Source: Phoebastria nigripes (taxonomy: Eukaryota; Chordata; Aves; Procellariiformes; Diomedeidae). Taken from it: 64,000 nt of DNA. The notes beneath the pieces were generated by a model. It searched no databases, was not told where the DNA came from, and saw only the letters and a list, made by a program, of their open reading frames with translations. The DNA lies in assembly GCA_035582835.1 (NCBI GenBank), contig JAYKAV010003110.1, positions 3,116,244 to 3,180,243 of the forward strand, read 5' to 3'. Positions 27,001 through 33,960 of the stretch are shown here, piece after piece (position 1 is the stretch's first letter; each line of letters starts with the position of its first letter). Both the position numbers and the translations under genes were made by a program.

Positions 27001-30000
27001 GACTTGGATCAAATTCATTAGGGGTCCAAGGTCAGTGCCCTGCATATGGCTTCTTCTGTGATTATGTAGTCTCTTTTCTTATGCATCTGGTATCATTCTT
27101 CCATGACTGGTGTTGCATAGGCTGTTCTTCCTCTTTACTGTGTTTCTGTAACTCCTTACTGTCTCACAGAGGCTGTCTAATTATGAAGAAATAAGTTCAA
27201 GAATAGGTGTTGCATTATAAACTGTTTTCTACATTAATTCAAATTGGACTTAGTGTGTAGCTTATTTCTTCTGCTATAATTACAATTCAGCGTAAACAGC
27301 TGTTATTTTTCAAAAGTCTGTCTGGGTGGTGATCACCTATTTGTGGATAAACATGCTGGTGCTGTGTCTCTCTTTTCTGTGCACAAAGAACGCTGAACAG
27401 AACAAGTAAAGACTTAAGAATACTAACAGCTTAAAGAAACAAACTGGAATTTACAAGTTGTACATAAGCCATTTCCTCAAATTTTAACAGCGTACTTTGT
27501 CTCCAATTCATGTGTTCTGTAGGCCTATTGCTATTATTCCAGGGTATTACAACTTGACCCAAGAAATGAATCTGCTGTTATGAATCGTGCTATTACAAAT
27601 ACATTACTAAACAATATTGAAGAAGCAAAAGAAGACTTTGAGAAGGCCATTTGCCTCTGCCCATTCTCTGCAGCAGTGTATTTTAACAGGGCAAATTTCT
27701 ATAATGGATTGAAGCAATATGAACTAGCTGAGAAAGACATTTCAACAGGTAATCTTTATTTACCTATCATGATTATGTTTGGTAGCATACTAACAATTAC
27801 GATGATAACTATGATATGGAACGGAAGGATACAGGCTCTTTAGGAAGGACAGGCAGGGGAGACGAGGAGGGGGTGTTGCCCTCTAGGTCAATGACCAGCT
27901 GGAGTGCATGGAGCTCTGCCTGGGGATGGATGAGGATCTGACCGAGAGCTTATGGGTCAGGATTAAAGGGAGGGCAAGGACAGGTGACATGATAGTGGCG
28001 GTCTGCTACAGGCCACCTGACCAGGAAGACCAAGCGGATGAGGCCCTCTATAGACAGATAGGAGCAGCCTNGCATTCACAAGCCCTGGTCCTCGTGGGGG
28101 ACTTCANCCACCCCGATATCTGTTGGAGGGACAACANNGCANGGCATAAGCAATCCGNGAGNTTCCTNNAATGCATTGATGATAACTTCCTTCTCCAAGT
28201 GGTAGAGGAGCCAACGAGGAGAGGTGCTACGCTGGACCTTGTTCTCACCAACAAGGAGGGACTGGTGGGGAATGTGAAGCTCAAGGGCAGCCTTGGCTGC
28301 AGTGACCATGAAATGGAGGAGTTCAAGATCCTTAGGGCACCGAGGAGGGCGCACAGCAAGCTCACTACCCTGGACTTCAGGAGAGCAGACTTTGGCCCCT
28401 TCAGGGGTCTGCTTGGTAGAGTACCACGGGATAAAGCCCTGGAGGGAAGAGGGGCCCAAGAAAGCTGGTTAATATTCAAGGATNNCCTNCTCCAAGCTCA
28501 GGAGCGATGCATCCCAACAAAGAGGAAGTCAGGCAAAAACGCCAGGAGGCCTGCATGGATGAACAAGGAGCTCCTGGAGACACACTCAAACNCAAAAAGG
28601 AAGCCTAGAGAGGGTGGAAGCAAGGACAGGTAGCCTGGGAGGAATACAGAGAAATTGTCCGAACAGCCAGGGATCAGGTTAGGAAAGCTAAAGCCCTGAT
28701 TGATAGAATGAAATCTGGCCAGGGACATCAAGGGCAACAAGAAAAGCTTCTATAGGTGCGTCGGTGATAAAAGGAAGACTATGGAAAATGTGGGTCCTCT
28801 CCAGAAGGAAACGGGAGACCTGGTTACCCGGGATATGGAGAAGGCTGAGGTACTCAACAACTTTTTTGCCTCGGTCTTCACCGGCAGGCGCTCAAGCCAC
28901 ACCGCCCAAGTCGCAGAAGGCAAAGGCAGGGACTGGGAGAATGAAGAACTGCCCACTGTAGGAGAAGATCAGGTTCAAGACCATCTAAGGAACCTGAAGG
29001 TGCACAAGTCCATGGGACCTGATGAGATGCGTCCATGGGACCTGATGAGATGCGTCCATGGGACCTGATGAGATGCATCCACGGGTCCTGAGGGAACTGG
29101 TGGATGAAGTTGCTAGGCCACTATCCGTCATGTTTGAGAAGTCGTGGCAGTCTGGTGAAGTTCCCACTGACTGGAAAAGGGGAAACATAACCCCCATTTT
29201 TAAAAAGGGAAAAAAGGAAGACCCGGGGAACTACAGGCCAGTCAGTTTCACCTCTGTGCCCGGCAAGATCATGGAGCAGATCCTCCTGGAAACTATGCTA
29301 AGGAACATGGAAAATAAGGAGGTGATTGGTGACAGCCAACATGGCTTCACAAAGGGCAGATCGTGCCTGACAAATTTGGTGGCCTTCTACGATGGGGTTA
29401 CAGCGTTGGTGGATAAGGGAAGAGCAACTGACATCATCTATCTGGACTTGTGCAAAGCATTTGACACTGTCCTGCACAACATCCTTGTCTCTAAATTGGA
29501 GAGACATGGATTTGACGGATGGACCACTCGGTGGATAAGGAATTGGCTGGGTAGTCGCACTCAAAGGGTTGCAGTCAATGGCTCAATGTCCAAGCGGAGA
29601 CAAGTGATGAGTGGCATTCCCCAGGGGTCGGTATTGGGACCGGCGCTGTTTAACATCTTTGTNGGCGACATGGACAGTGGGATTGAGTGCACCCTCAGCA
29701 AGTTTGCCGATGACACCAAGCTGTGTGGTGCGGTCGACACACTGGAGGGAAGGGATGCCATCCAGAGGGATCTTGACAGGCTGGAGAGGTGGGCCCGTGC
29801 AAACCTCACAAAGTTCAACAAGGCCAAGTGCAAGGTCCTGCACATGGGTCGGGGCATTCCCAAGCACAAATACAGGCTGGGCAGAGAATGGATTGAGAGC
29901 AGCCCTGAGAAGAAGGACGTGGGGGTGCTGGTTGATGAGAAGCTCAACATGACCTGGCAATGTGCGCTCACAGCCCAGAAAGCCAACCGTATCCTGGGCT

Positions 30001-32063
30001 GCATCAAAAGAAGCGTGACCAGCAGGTCGAGGGAGGTGATTCTCCCCTTCTACTCTGCTCTTGTGAGACCCCACCTGGAGTACTGTGTTCAGCTCTGGGG
30101 CCCCCAACATAAAAAGGACATGGACCTCTTGGAGCAAGTCCAGAGGAGGGCCATGAAGATGATCAGAGGGCTGGAGCACCTCTCCTTTGCAGACAAGCTG
30201 AAAGAGTTGGGGTTGTTCAGCCTGGAGAAGAGAAGACTCCAGGGAGACCTTACAGCAGCCTTCCAGTACCTGAACGGGGCCTACAAGAAAGCTGGAGAGG
30301 GACTTTTTACCAAGGGCATGTAGTGATAGGACAAGGGGTAATGGCTTTAAACTGAAAGAGGGTAGATTTAGATTAGATATAAGGAGGAAATTCTTCACTC
30401 TGAGGGTGGTGAGGCACTGGAACAGGTTGCCCAGAGAAGCTGTGAATGCCCCATCCCTGGAAGTGTTCAAGGCCAGGTTGGATGGGGCTTTGAGCAACCT
30501 GGTGTAGTGGAAGGTGTCCCTGCCCCTGGCAGGAGGGTTGGAACTAGATGATCTTTAAGGTCCCTTCCAACCCAAACCATTCTATGATTCTATGATAACA
30601 AATTACTTGANTTTATTTCATGATTCAGAAAGTATGTGTGTATTTTTGCTAGTATATTTTCTACCTAATTTGATCAGATATTATGATGTGATTAAAAACA
30701 GGAAGTTAAAGTAAACATGCTAATTAATTGTGGTTTTTTCCATTCTCANAATGGAAAGAATATGTAAATTAGAAGATAGATAAACCATTTCATATAATGT
30801 GTCACTGGCAGCTGAACGGAGCCCCATTCTAAATGAAATTGTGGCAAGAAGTTATGGGAAAGTACTATATTTACCAAGTCTGGAAAATTTTTGTGAGTTT
30901 TTGTGNGTGTGTATGTGTTGAGATATCTAGGTGCCAAGAAAACAGAATTCAGGTAGCTTATTCTATATTTAAACATGAAATTTAATGAACGTGCTCTTTG
31001 TAGAACAAGTTTTGAAACATTATTTGGCTTCCATAAGCTTTTCTGTTGGGAATAGATATGGTTCATAGAAAAGGGNAACTGAATCAAACTTTCATCTTGA
31101 TCTTAGTAAAAACCAAACCTTTTGTTCAGGTTCACAACAGCTCCATTGCTGCTTTTGTCATTGCTACTAACATGAGATTCAGCAACTCTGGATACACAGG
31201 CAAACTTCTTCCAGTAACTAAAGCTATGTTTAGTTTGTATTAATTTTATTGAAACAAAATTTAGTAATGTGACTTCAATTTGACAATACTTGATTGCACA
31301 GGTAATGATCTTTCCTGAAAGGATTAACTCTCTTTAGATTTTTTTTTTTTTAAATTAGTTTACTTTTACAGTGGAATTTGTCAAAATAGTGTTTTGACTT
31401 CATGGCTTTCATGTCTAATGTTTTCATAGTGTTAGATGGTGAAAATTAACTAGACCAGGGAGCTGATTGATTTTCAGAAAATTTTCTCTCTAAAGCGGAA
31501 TTTTAAAACAGCAGATCAAGCTTTCCAACAAGTACCTAAATCCTTTTTACACAATGGAGAAACTGAATAAGATATTGGGTTCATTGCCATGTTCCAGAAG
31601 TTGGGTGGTGGTAGTTTTCTNCTCTAAGATTTTGCTTGTGTTTCAGAGGAAAGCATAGTTTCTGCTGTTGGGGCAAAATTAAAGTGGGATTCATAAATGG
31701 CATCAAAAAGAGAAAAAAAATCTGAAGTATAAATAACATAATGAAGTTGCCTACCTCTTGAGTAAAGATAATGTATGTAATATGTTTTCTCTTGTGAAAG
31801 CATGTCTGGAGAAGAATTTGAGCACTGACAAAAGTTTTTGGACGAAGCTTCTTTTTATAATCATGTGATAATGTTAAAAAAAAAAAAAAAAAAAAAAGCC
31901 TAACATTCTATTTCTTATTTTTACAGCATTGTCAATTCAGCCCAACGATGCCTTAATGTATAAATTTAGAGCTGATATTCGTGGTAAATTGGGTTTCAAT
32001 AAAGAGGCTGTAGAAGACTACAAACAAGCAATCAGCATTCAAGAACAGATTGATTCCATGTGA
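1..32063 (+). CDS. TTC6: TPR-repeat protein, probable TTC6, 3' part (19 exons)
   Basis: Nineteen exons can be chained from the left edge to a TGA at 32061-32063. They are 1-69, 493-629, 2754-2923, 3400-3520, 4851-5001, 6407-6489, 7632-7708, 8580-8740, 10786-10920, 12239-12388, 12650-12790, 13408-13521, 15062-15181, 17653-17726, 22012-22222, 25550-25702, 25910-26080, 27523-27748 and 31927-32063. Every intron begins GT and ends AG. The lengths sum to 2601 nt (866 residues plus stop) with consistent phase and no internal stop. The product is almost entirely degenerate 34-residue TPR helices, for example [21 protein letters not shown] and [10 protein letters not shown] see no signal peptide or membrane segment. 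TPR arrays are protein-binding scaffolds; the specific partner is unknown to me. The TTC6 call rests on repeat-array length, C-terminal position and overall resemblance, not on a search. Another large TPR protein is the alternative. The N-terminal part and promoter lie left of the window. Confidence 0.82.
70..492 (+). other. TTC6 intron, nothing recognised
   Basis: This is AT-rich intronic DNA between exons a and b. I see no repeat or coding signal. Confidence 0.7.
493..629 (+). CDS. TTC6: TTC6 exon b
   Basis: The acceptor is a T-rich tract ending in TATAG, and the donor is GCGAG|GTAGAA. It translates without stops and ends in the TPR helix [18 protein letters not shown]. It ends with two bases of an Arg codon that exon c completes. 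The exon contains no ATG-to-stop frame and is recognised only by splice signals and homology to neighbouring repeats. Confidence 0.8.
630..2753 (+). other. TTC6 intron with possible ancient DNA-repeat fossils
   Basis: This is AT-rich intron. Two short pieces, around 905-940 and 1860-1935, contain motifs of the type acttaagcatgtgc / agttaagcatgtg. These recall an old palindromic repeat seen in bird and turtle DNA. This is a weak memory-based match. The rest shows nothing recognisable. Confidence 0.3.
2754..2923 (+). CDS. TTC6: TTC6 exon c
   Basis: The acceptor is TTATTAG and the donor TCTG|GTACTG. It encodes one complete TPR ([20 protein letters not shown], then AAAVHLDPS) and the first helix of the next ([20 protein letters not shown]). 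Phase is 2 in and 1 out. Confidence 0.82.
3400..3520 (+). CDS. TTC6: TTC6 exon d
   Basis: The acceptor is CTCCCACAG and the donor GACAG|GTGATT. It carries a [23 protein letters not shown], followed by FESVLALD. Phase is 1 in and 2 out, matching both neighbours. Confidence 0.82.
3521..4850 (+). other. TTC6 intron with A20 tract
   Basis: This intron has no recognised element apart from a homopolymer of 20 A at 3983-4002. No obvious retroposed sequence precedes the tract. Confidence 0.6.
4851..5001 (+). CDS. TTC6: TTC6 exon e
   Basis: The acceptor is CTGTTTTTAG and the donor ATAAG|GTAATA. It encodes a nearly canonical [23 protein letters not shown] with [12 protein letters not shown], then the start of the next ([13 protein letters not shown]). 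The small open frame on the opposite strand is a shadow. Confidence 0.85.
6407..6489 (+). CDS. TTC6: TTC6 exon f
   Basis: This short exon has acceptor AATTACAG and donor TTAAG|GTAGGA. It encodes the second TPR helix [18 protein letters not shown] and two bases of an Arg codon shared with exon g. Confidence 0.8.
7419..7486 (+). repeat. 34-bp tandem duplication
   Basis: Two adjacent copies both contain gacagatatttctgatgg followed by an A-run, with an offset of 34 bp. They differ by only a few bases, so this is a recent local duplication in the intron before exon g. Confidence 0.8.
7632..7708 (+). CDS. TTC6: TTC6 exon g
   Basis: The acceptor is TTCATTACAG and the donor GATGAAG|GTAATG. It encodes [20 protein letters not shown], a TPR hairpin without the usual proline end. 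Phase 2 in and 1 out fits exons f and h. Confidence 0.78.
8580..8740 (+). CDS. TTC6: TTC6 exon h
   Basis: The acceptor is CCTTCCAG and the donor ATTAAG|GTTAGA. It encodes a degenerate TPR containing [18 protein letters not shown], then [15 protein letters not shown]. From here to exon m every exon is phase 0 at both ends. Confidence 0.8.
8741..12238 (+). other. TTC6 introns flanking exon i, nothing recognised
   Basis: Two long AT-rich introns surround exon i. I see no repeat family, RNA gene or second coding unit in them. Confidence 0.6.
10786..10920 (+). CDS. TTC6: TTC6 exon i
   Basis: The acceptor is CTGTATTGCAG and the donor TTACAG|GTTGCT. It encodes [14 protein letters not shown], a helix B, then [20 protein letters not shown], a helix A. 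At 135 nt it is symmetric (phase 0). Confidence 0.82.
12239..12388 (+). CDS. TTC6: TTC6 exon j
   Basis: The acceptor is CCTTTTAG and the donor TTTCCAG|GTAATA. It contains a clear [23 protein letters not shown] with [13 protein letters not shown]. At 150 nt it is symmetric. Confidence 0.85.
12650..12790 (+). CDS. TTC6: TTC6 exon k
   Basis: The acceptor is TCTCTACAG and the donor ATAAG|GTGGGA. It encodes [30 protein letters not shown], then [13 protein letters not shown]. One N falls in a codon CNA just before AYFYRG, so that residue is undetermined (Arg, Gln, Leu or Pro). Confidence 0.85.
13408..13521 (+). CDS. TTC6: TTC6 exon l
   Basis: The acceptor is CATTTGCAG and the donor AGAAAG|GTATGG. 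It encodes [14 protein letters not shown], then [17 protein letters not shown]. At 114 nt it is close to one TPR unit. Confidence 0.83.
13522..17652 (+). other. TTC6 introns flanking exon m
   Basis: These are AT-rich introns with short GT and TA runs near 15550 and 16830. Open frames here are short, lack splice logic and look random. Confidence 0.6.
15062..15181 (+). CDS. TTC6: TTC6 exon m
   Basis: The acceptor is TTTTTGTAG and the donor TGTGAG|GTACAA. It encodes [20 protein letters not shown], then [19 protein letters not shown], a strong TPR helix A. At 120 nt it is symmetric. Confidence 0.83.
17653..17726 (+). CDS. TTC6: TTC6 exon n
   Basis: The acceptor is GTTCTTTTCAG and the donor TTATAG|GTAAGA. 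It encodes [20 protein letters not shown] and ICYY. It ends with two bases of an Arg codon completed 4.3 kb later in exon o, across the intron that holds the first CR1. Confidence 0.82.
19556..20821 (-). pseudogene. CR1 ORF2 fragment, reverse-transcriptase domain
   Basis: This 421-codon open frame covers the RT domain. Visible motifs are [12 protein letters not shown] near residue 40, [10 protein letters not shown] near 129, [10 protein letters not shown] at 186-195 and the catalytic FADD at 216-219. An N makes residue 202 unknown. The frame ends shortly before the 3' terminus of the element. It is cut off from the upstream ORF2 part by a 46-bp tandem insertion (two extra 23-bp units) that shifts the frame. 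The long open frame on the plus strand over the same bases is a shadow. Confidence 0.9.
20801..20869 (-). repeat. 23-bp unit x3 inside CR1 ORF2
   Basis: Three head-to-tail copies occupy 20801-20823, 20824-20846 and 20847-20869 (core catctcatcaggtcccatgg). The first differs from the others at one base. An ordinary CR1 has one copy here; the two extras shift the reading frame just upstream of the RT core. Confidence 0.93.
22012..22222 (+). CDS. TTC6: TTC6 exon o
   Basis: The acceptor is CTATTTTTAG and the donor TTGCAG|GTAATA. At 211 nt it is one of the longest exons here. It covers two TPRs, [20 protein letters not shown] and [13 protein letters not shown], then [12 protein letters not shown]. 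It starts about 325 bp after the left CR1 arm. Confidence 0.86.
23751..23790 (+). repeat. 20-bp tandem duplication in the old CR1
   Basis: The unit aatacacccacaagtgctgg occurs twice in a row, with the last base changed in the second copy. It sits at the same point of CR1 ORF2 as the 23-bp triplication in the younger copies. Confidence 0.88.
25099..25122 (+). repeat. T24 homopolymer
   Basis: A run of 24 T lies inside the 3' region of the old CR1, where the younger CR1 copies have a short T-containing segment. It probably reflects slippage expansion. Confidence 0.85.
25550..25702 (+). CDS. TTC6: TTC6 exon p
   Basis: The acceptor is TTCATTTTAG and the donor CTAAAG|GTAGAT. It encodes [20 protein letters not shown], then [20 protein letters not shown]. 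It lies about 230 bp past the end of the decayed CR1. Confidence 0.85.
25910..26080 (+). CDS. TTC6: TTC6 exon q
   Basis: The acceptor is TTCCTTTCAG and the donor TCACAG|GTAAGT. It encodes [40 protein letters not shown], then FHNRQFSQ: a canonical TPR and the first helix of the next. At 171 nt it is symmetric. Confidence 0.87.
26081..27522 (+). other. TTC6 intron, nothing recognised
   Basis: This is AT-rich intron between exons q and r with a C8 run near 26370. I see no identifiable repeat or coding signal. Confidence 0.6.
27523..27748 (+). CDS. TTC6: TTC6 exon r
   Basis: The acceptor is TTCTGTAG and the donor CAACAG|GTAATC. It encodes [38 protein letters not shown], then [20 protein letters not shown]. 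The splice donor is only about 75 bp upstream of the 5' end of the second CR1. Confidence 0.86.
27908..28633 (+). pseudogene. CR1 ORF2 fragment, endonuclease domain C-terminal part
   Basis: This open frame of 241 codons shows the APE-like endonuclease signatures YRPP at 34-37, GDF at 64-66, LDLVLTN at 109-115 and SDH at 132-134. The N-terminal part of the domain is missing. Ns blur residues 67-88. The frame is lost near the end, where [12 protein letters not shown] sequence continues in another frame. Confidence 0.88.
29010..29078 (+). repeat. 23-bp unit x3 inside CR1 ORF2 (second copy)
   Basis: Units at 29010-29032, 29033-29055 and 29056-29078 (core ccatgggacctgatgagatg) mirror exactly those of the copy on the other strand, including the single-base difference in one outer unit. 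Confidence 0.93.
29058..30323 (+). pseudogene. CR1 ORF2 fragment, reverse-transcriptase domain
   Basis: This is the same 421-codon frame as on the minus strand at 19556-20821, identical including the unresolved residue 202. The FADD box lies at residues 216-219 and [10 protein letters not shown] at 186-195. The preceding linker part of ORF2 (28781-29068, with [10 protein letters not shown]) is in another frame because of the 23-bp triplication. Confidence 0.9.
30597..31926 (+). other. Rest of the last TTC6 intron
   Basis: This is AT-rich intron between the CR1 end and the terminal exon, with a run of 22 A at 31876-31897 shortly before the acceptor. Nothing else is recognised. Confidence 0.6.
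31927..32063 (+). CDS. TTC6: TTC6 terminal exon s and stop
   Basis: The acceptor is TTTTTACAG. It encodes [20 protein letters not shown] and [20 protein letters not shown], and ends in DSM and TGA (32061-32063). Phase 1 from exon r is completed by CA to give Ala. The last TPR ends close to the C-terminus, as expected for TTC6. Confidence 0.85.
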
Positions 32064-33960
32064 AAAGATACCAGTTCTCATACCACTTGGGTTCTATTTG
32101 CAGATTTCTCAGACCTCTAATTAAAAGAAGTCCAACATGCAACAAAAAATTATAACTTATCTTCATTTTTATATATTCTACACACATTTTATTATCCTAA
32201 ATAATATAATTACCTTGATTGTGCAAAACTAGCCAGAGTTAGAAGAGAATAGAATGCCACATTTAATTTTTACGAGTTATAGATTGTTCTGTATTTNTAA
32301 GTGTCAAGAGACAATTGATTGTGTTGTATGCAAAACGAAGGACAGAGAAGAGGAATTTATAGGCAAAAGACCTCAACCGTATTGGTTATAGAAGGATAAG
32401 AGACTACACTCCCCTTTTCCCCCCAAATATAAATGCTTACAGTGATGCTAATTATATGTCACCTGGACCATCTGGGAAATAAAAATTTTAAGATGGCTAC
32501 TAAATGCTTGTGGCTGCTAACTAGATCTCACTTTCTTCCTGATCTTCCTTCTATACCTCTTCATAAGATTTCCTATTCCCTGTCACTCACATGGTAGGAG
32601 AAAGCCATTGTGCAAGGTCCATCTGTTGCAGTGTGTAAGAACTACTCTGAGAACTGAAATTTGAGAAGGACATGATTCAGTTTGTGAGTAAAAAGTTGAG
32701 ATTGCTTGCTTCCACTTAAATATATTACACTGTGCCAGCTTGAAGAGGCAGGTAAAAATGCATAAATAATAGATAATAGTTTTGTGTTCTAAGCTGTAAG
32801 AATGGGCTTAAGAACAGGCTCTCACCTAAACATGGAAATTGAAATGTGACCAGAATTTAAAAATTGTCAGGCCCTACACATGTACTAAATTAAACCCCCA
32901 AGTCTGGCATAGTATGGTGAAGGTAGCAAAAGGATGAAGCAAAACAGATGTCTTTGTCTCAGAAAAGACAAAAAAAAGGAATGTTAAGGTCTTATTCAGC
33001 ATGCAAGCAGTCCTGTGGTTTCAGGCAGTGGAAAGATTTCTAAAGGCACAAATGGCACTTCAATGCATAATCCCAGTGGTAAAGGAATTGTATGTGTAAT
33101 TTCAATTTAGGTTTAGATGTAAAACGCTATCAATTTTCCTCTTGAAAAGGTAAGAGGCAAAAGGAAAAGGTGAGAGGGACCTTCACAAAACAATAGGCCT
33201 AACACACCCTGATATGTGCCTGTAATTACCTAATGTTCTGTATGTGGAATAATCCCTAGATAGTAGAGAATAATCCAGAATAAAATAAAAATTAAATAAT
33301 CTAATTTATATAAAATTAGTATTAAGGAGTTACATTGGTCCATTTAACTTTATAACTGACCTTTTTTGGTACTCCTAGAGTTAAGTGATTTTTTTGTTTA
33401 TGTGCTATTGAGATGAAAGTAAAAAATGTTGTCATTGCTTTGTCTCAAAGAATTGCATTTTATTTTCTTTGAGTACTTAACACATTGCTATATGCTATTT
33501 CTGTAAAAATGTCTGTTCTTGCATACCTATGCATTGTATGTTTAGCCAATGTGACAGACAGTGACTGGAATTCTAGCTTTGTTCTGGTATCTAAATTTTT
33601 GCATTTGTAATATCACATTACACTGTAAATATTCCTATGTTTGTTACCTTATGATATTTGGGTTGAAAAAAAAAAGTACTGTGGAAAGGAAATTCAGAAT
33701 ATCACAGCTAAGAGCTCCATCCTTACTCTCCTTGACTATCCTCTTATCTTGTTTAATATCTAGCACGATGAGACTTCGCACTTGTAAGATCTGTGGTGAT
33801 AAGGTTGACTGGAATAGATGCATCATAGTTAACATGTATAAAAGTTAAAACAAGTTCAAAAAATTCTGTATTTTTGTTTATTCATGGTTAGTGTCTCTGA
33901 TGTTTAAAAATGAATGTTTATAGATATAAACAATAAATTAAAATATTTCTAGATGTTGTA
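32064..33960 (+). other. Probable TTC6 3' UTR and downstream flank
   Basis: This AT-rich stretch after the stop has no coding signal. It contains several AATAAA hexamers. The true 3' end cannot be fixed from sequence alone. Confidence 0.45.
32478..32483 (+). promoter_or_regulatory. Candidate polyadenylation signal, first after stop
   Basis: The hexamer AATAAA lies 415 bp after the TTC6 stop and is the nearest one I found. Alternatives are at 33279-33284 and 33932-33937. The choice is a guess from proximity. Confidence 0.35.

Larger units (their letters stand above)
27826..30596 (+). mobile_element. CR1 LINE, longer copy, sense in TTC6 intron
   Basis: This CR1 begins inside the ORF2 endonuclease region (tacaggctctttaggaagg) and ends with the CR1 3' terminus attctatgattctatgat at 30596. 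It is in the same orientation as TTC6, in the last intron, about 75 bp after the exon r donor. Bases 28192-30595 are the exact reverse complement of 19284-21687 apart from Ns. The additional 366 bp on the 5' side have a high density of Ns, as if reads from many CR1 copies disagreed. ORF2 is broken by frameshifts near 28605 and 28720 and by the 23-bp triplication. Confidence 0.95.

Noticed and set aside
31876..31897. A22 run as the tail of a retroposed gene
   Set aside because: No coding or SINE-like sequence lies upstream of the tract, and it sits directly before the polypyrimidine region of the last exon.
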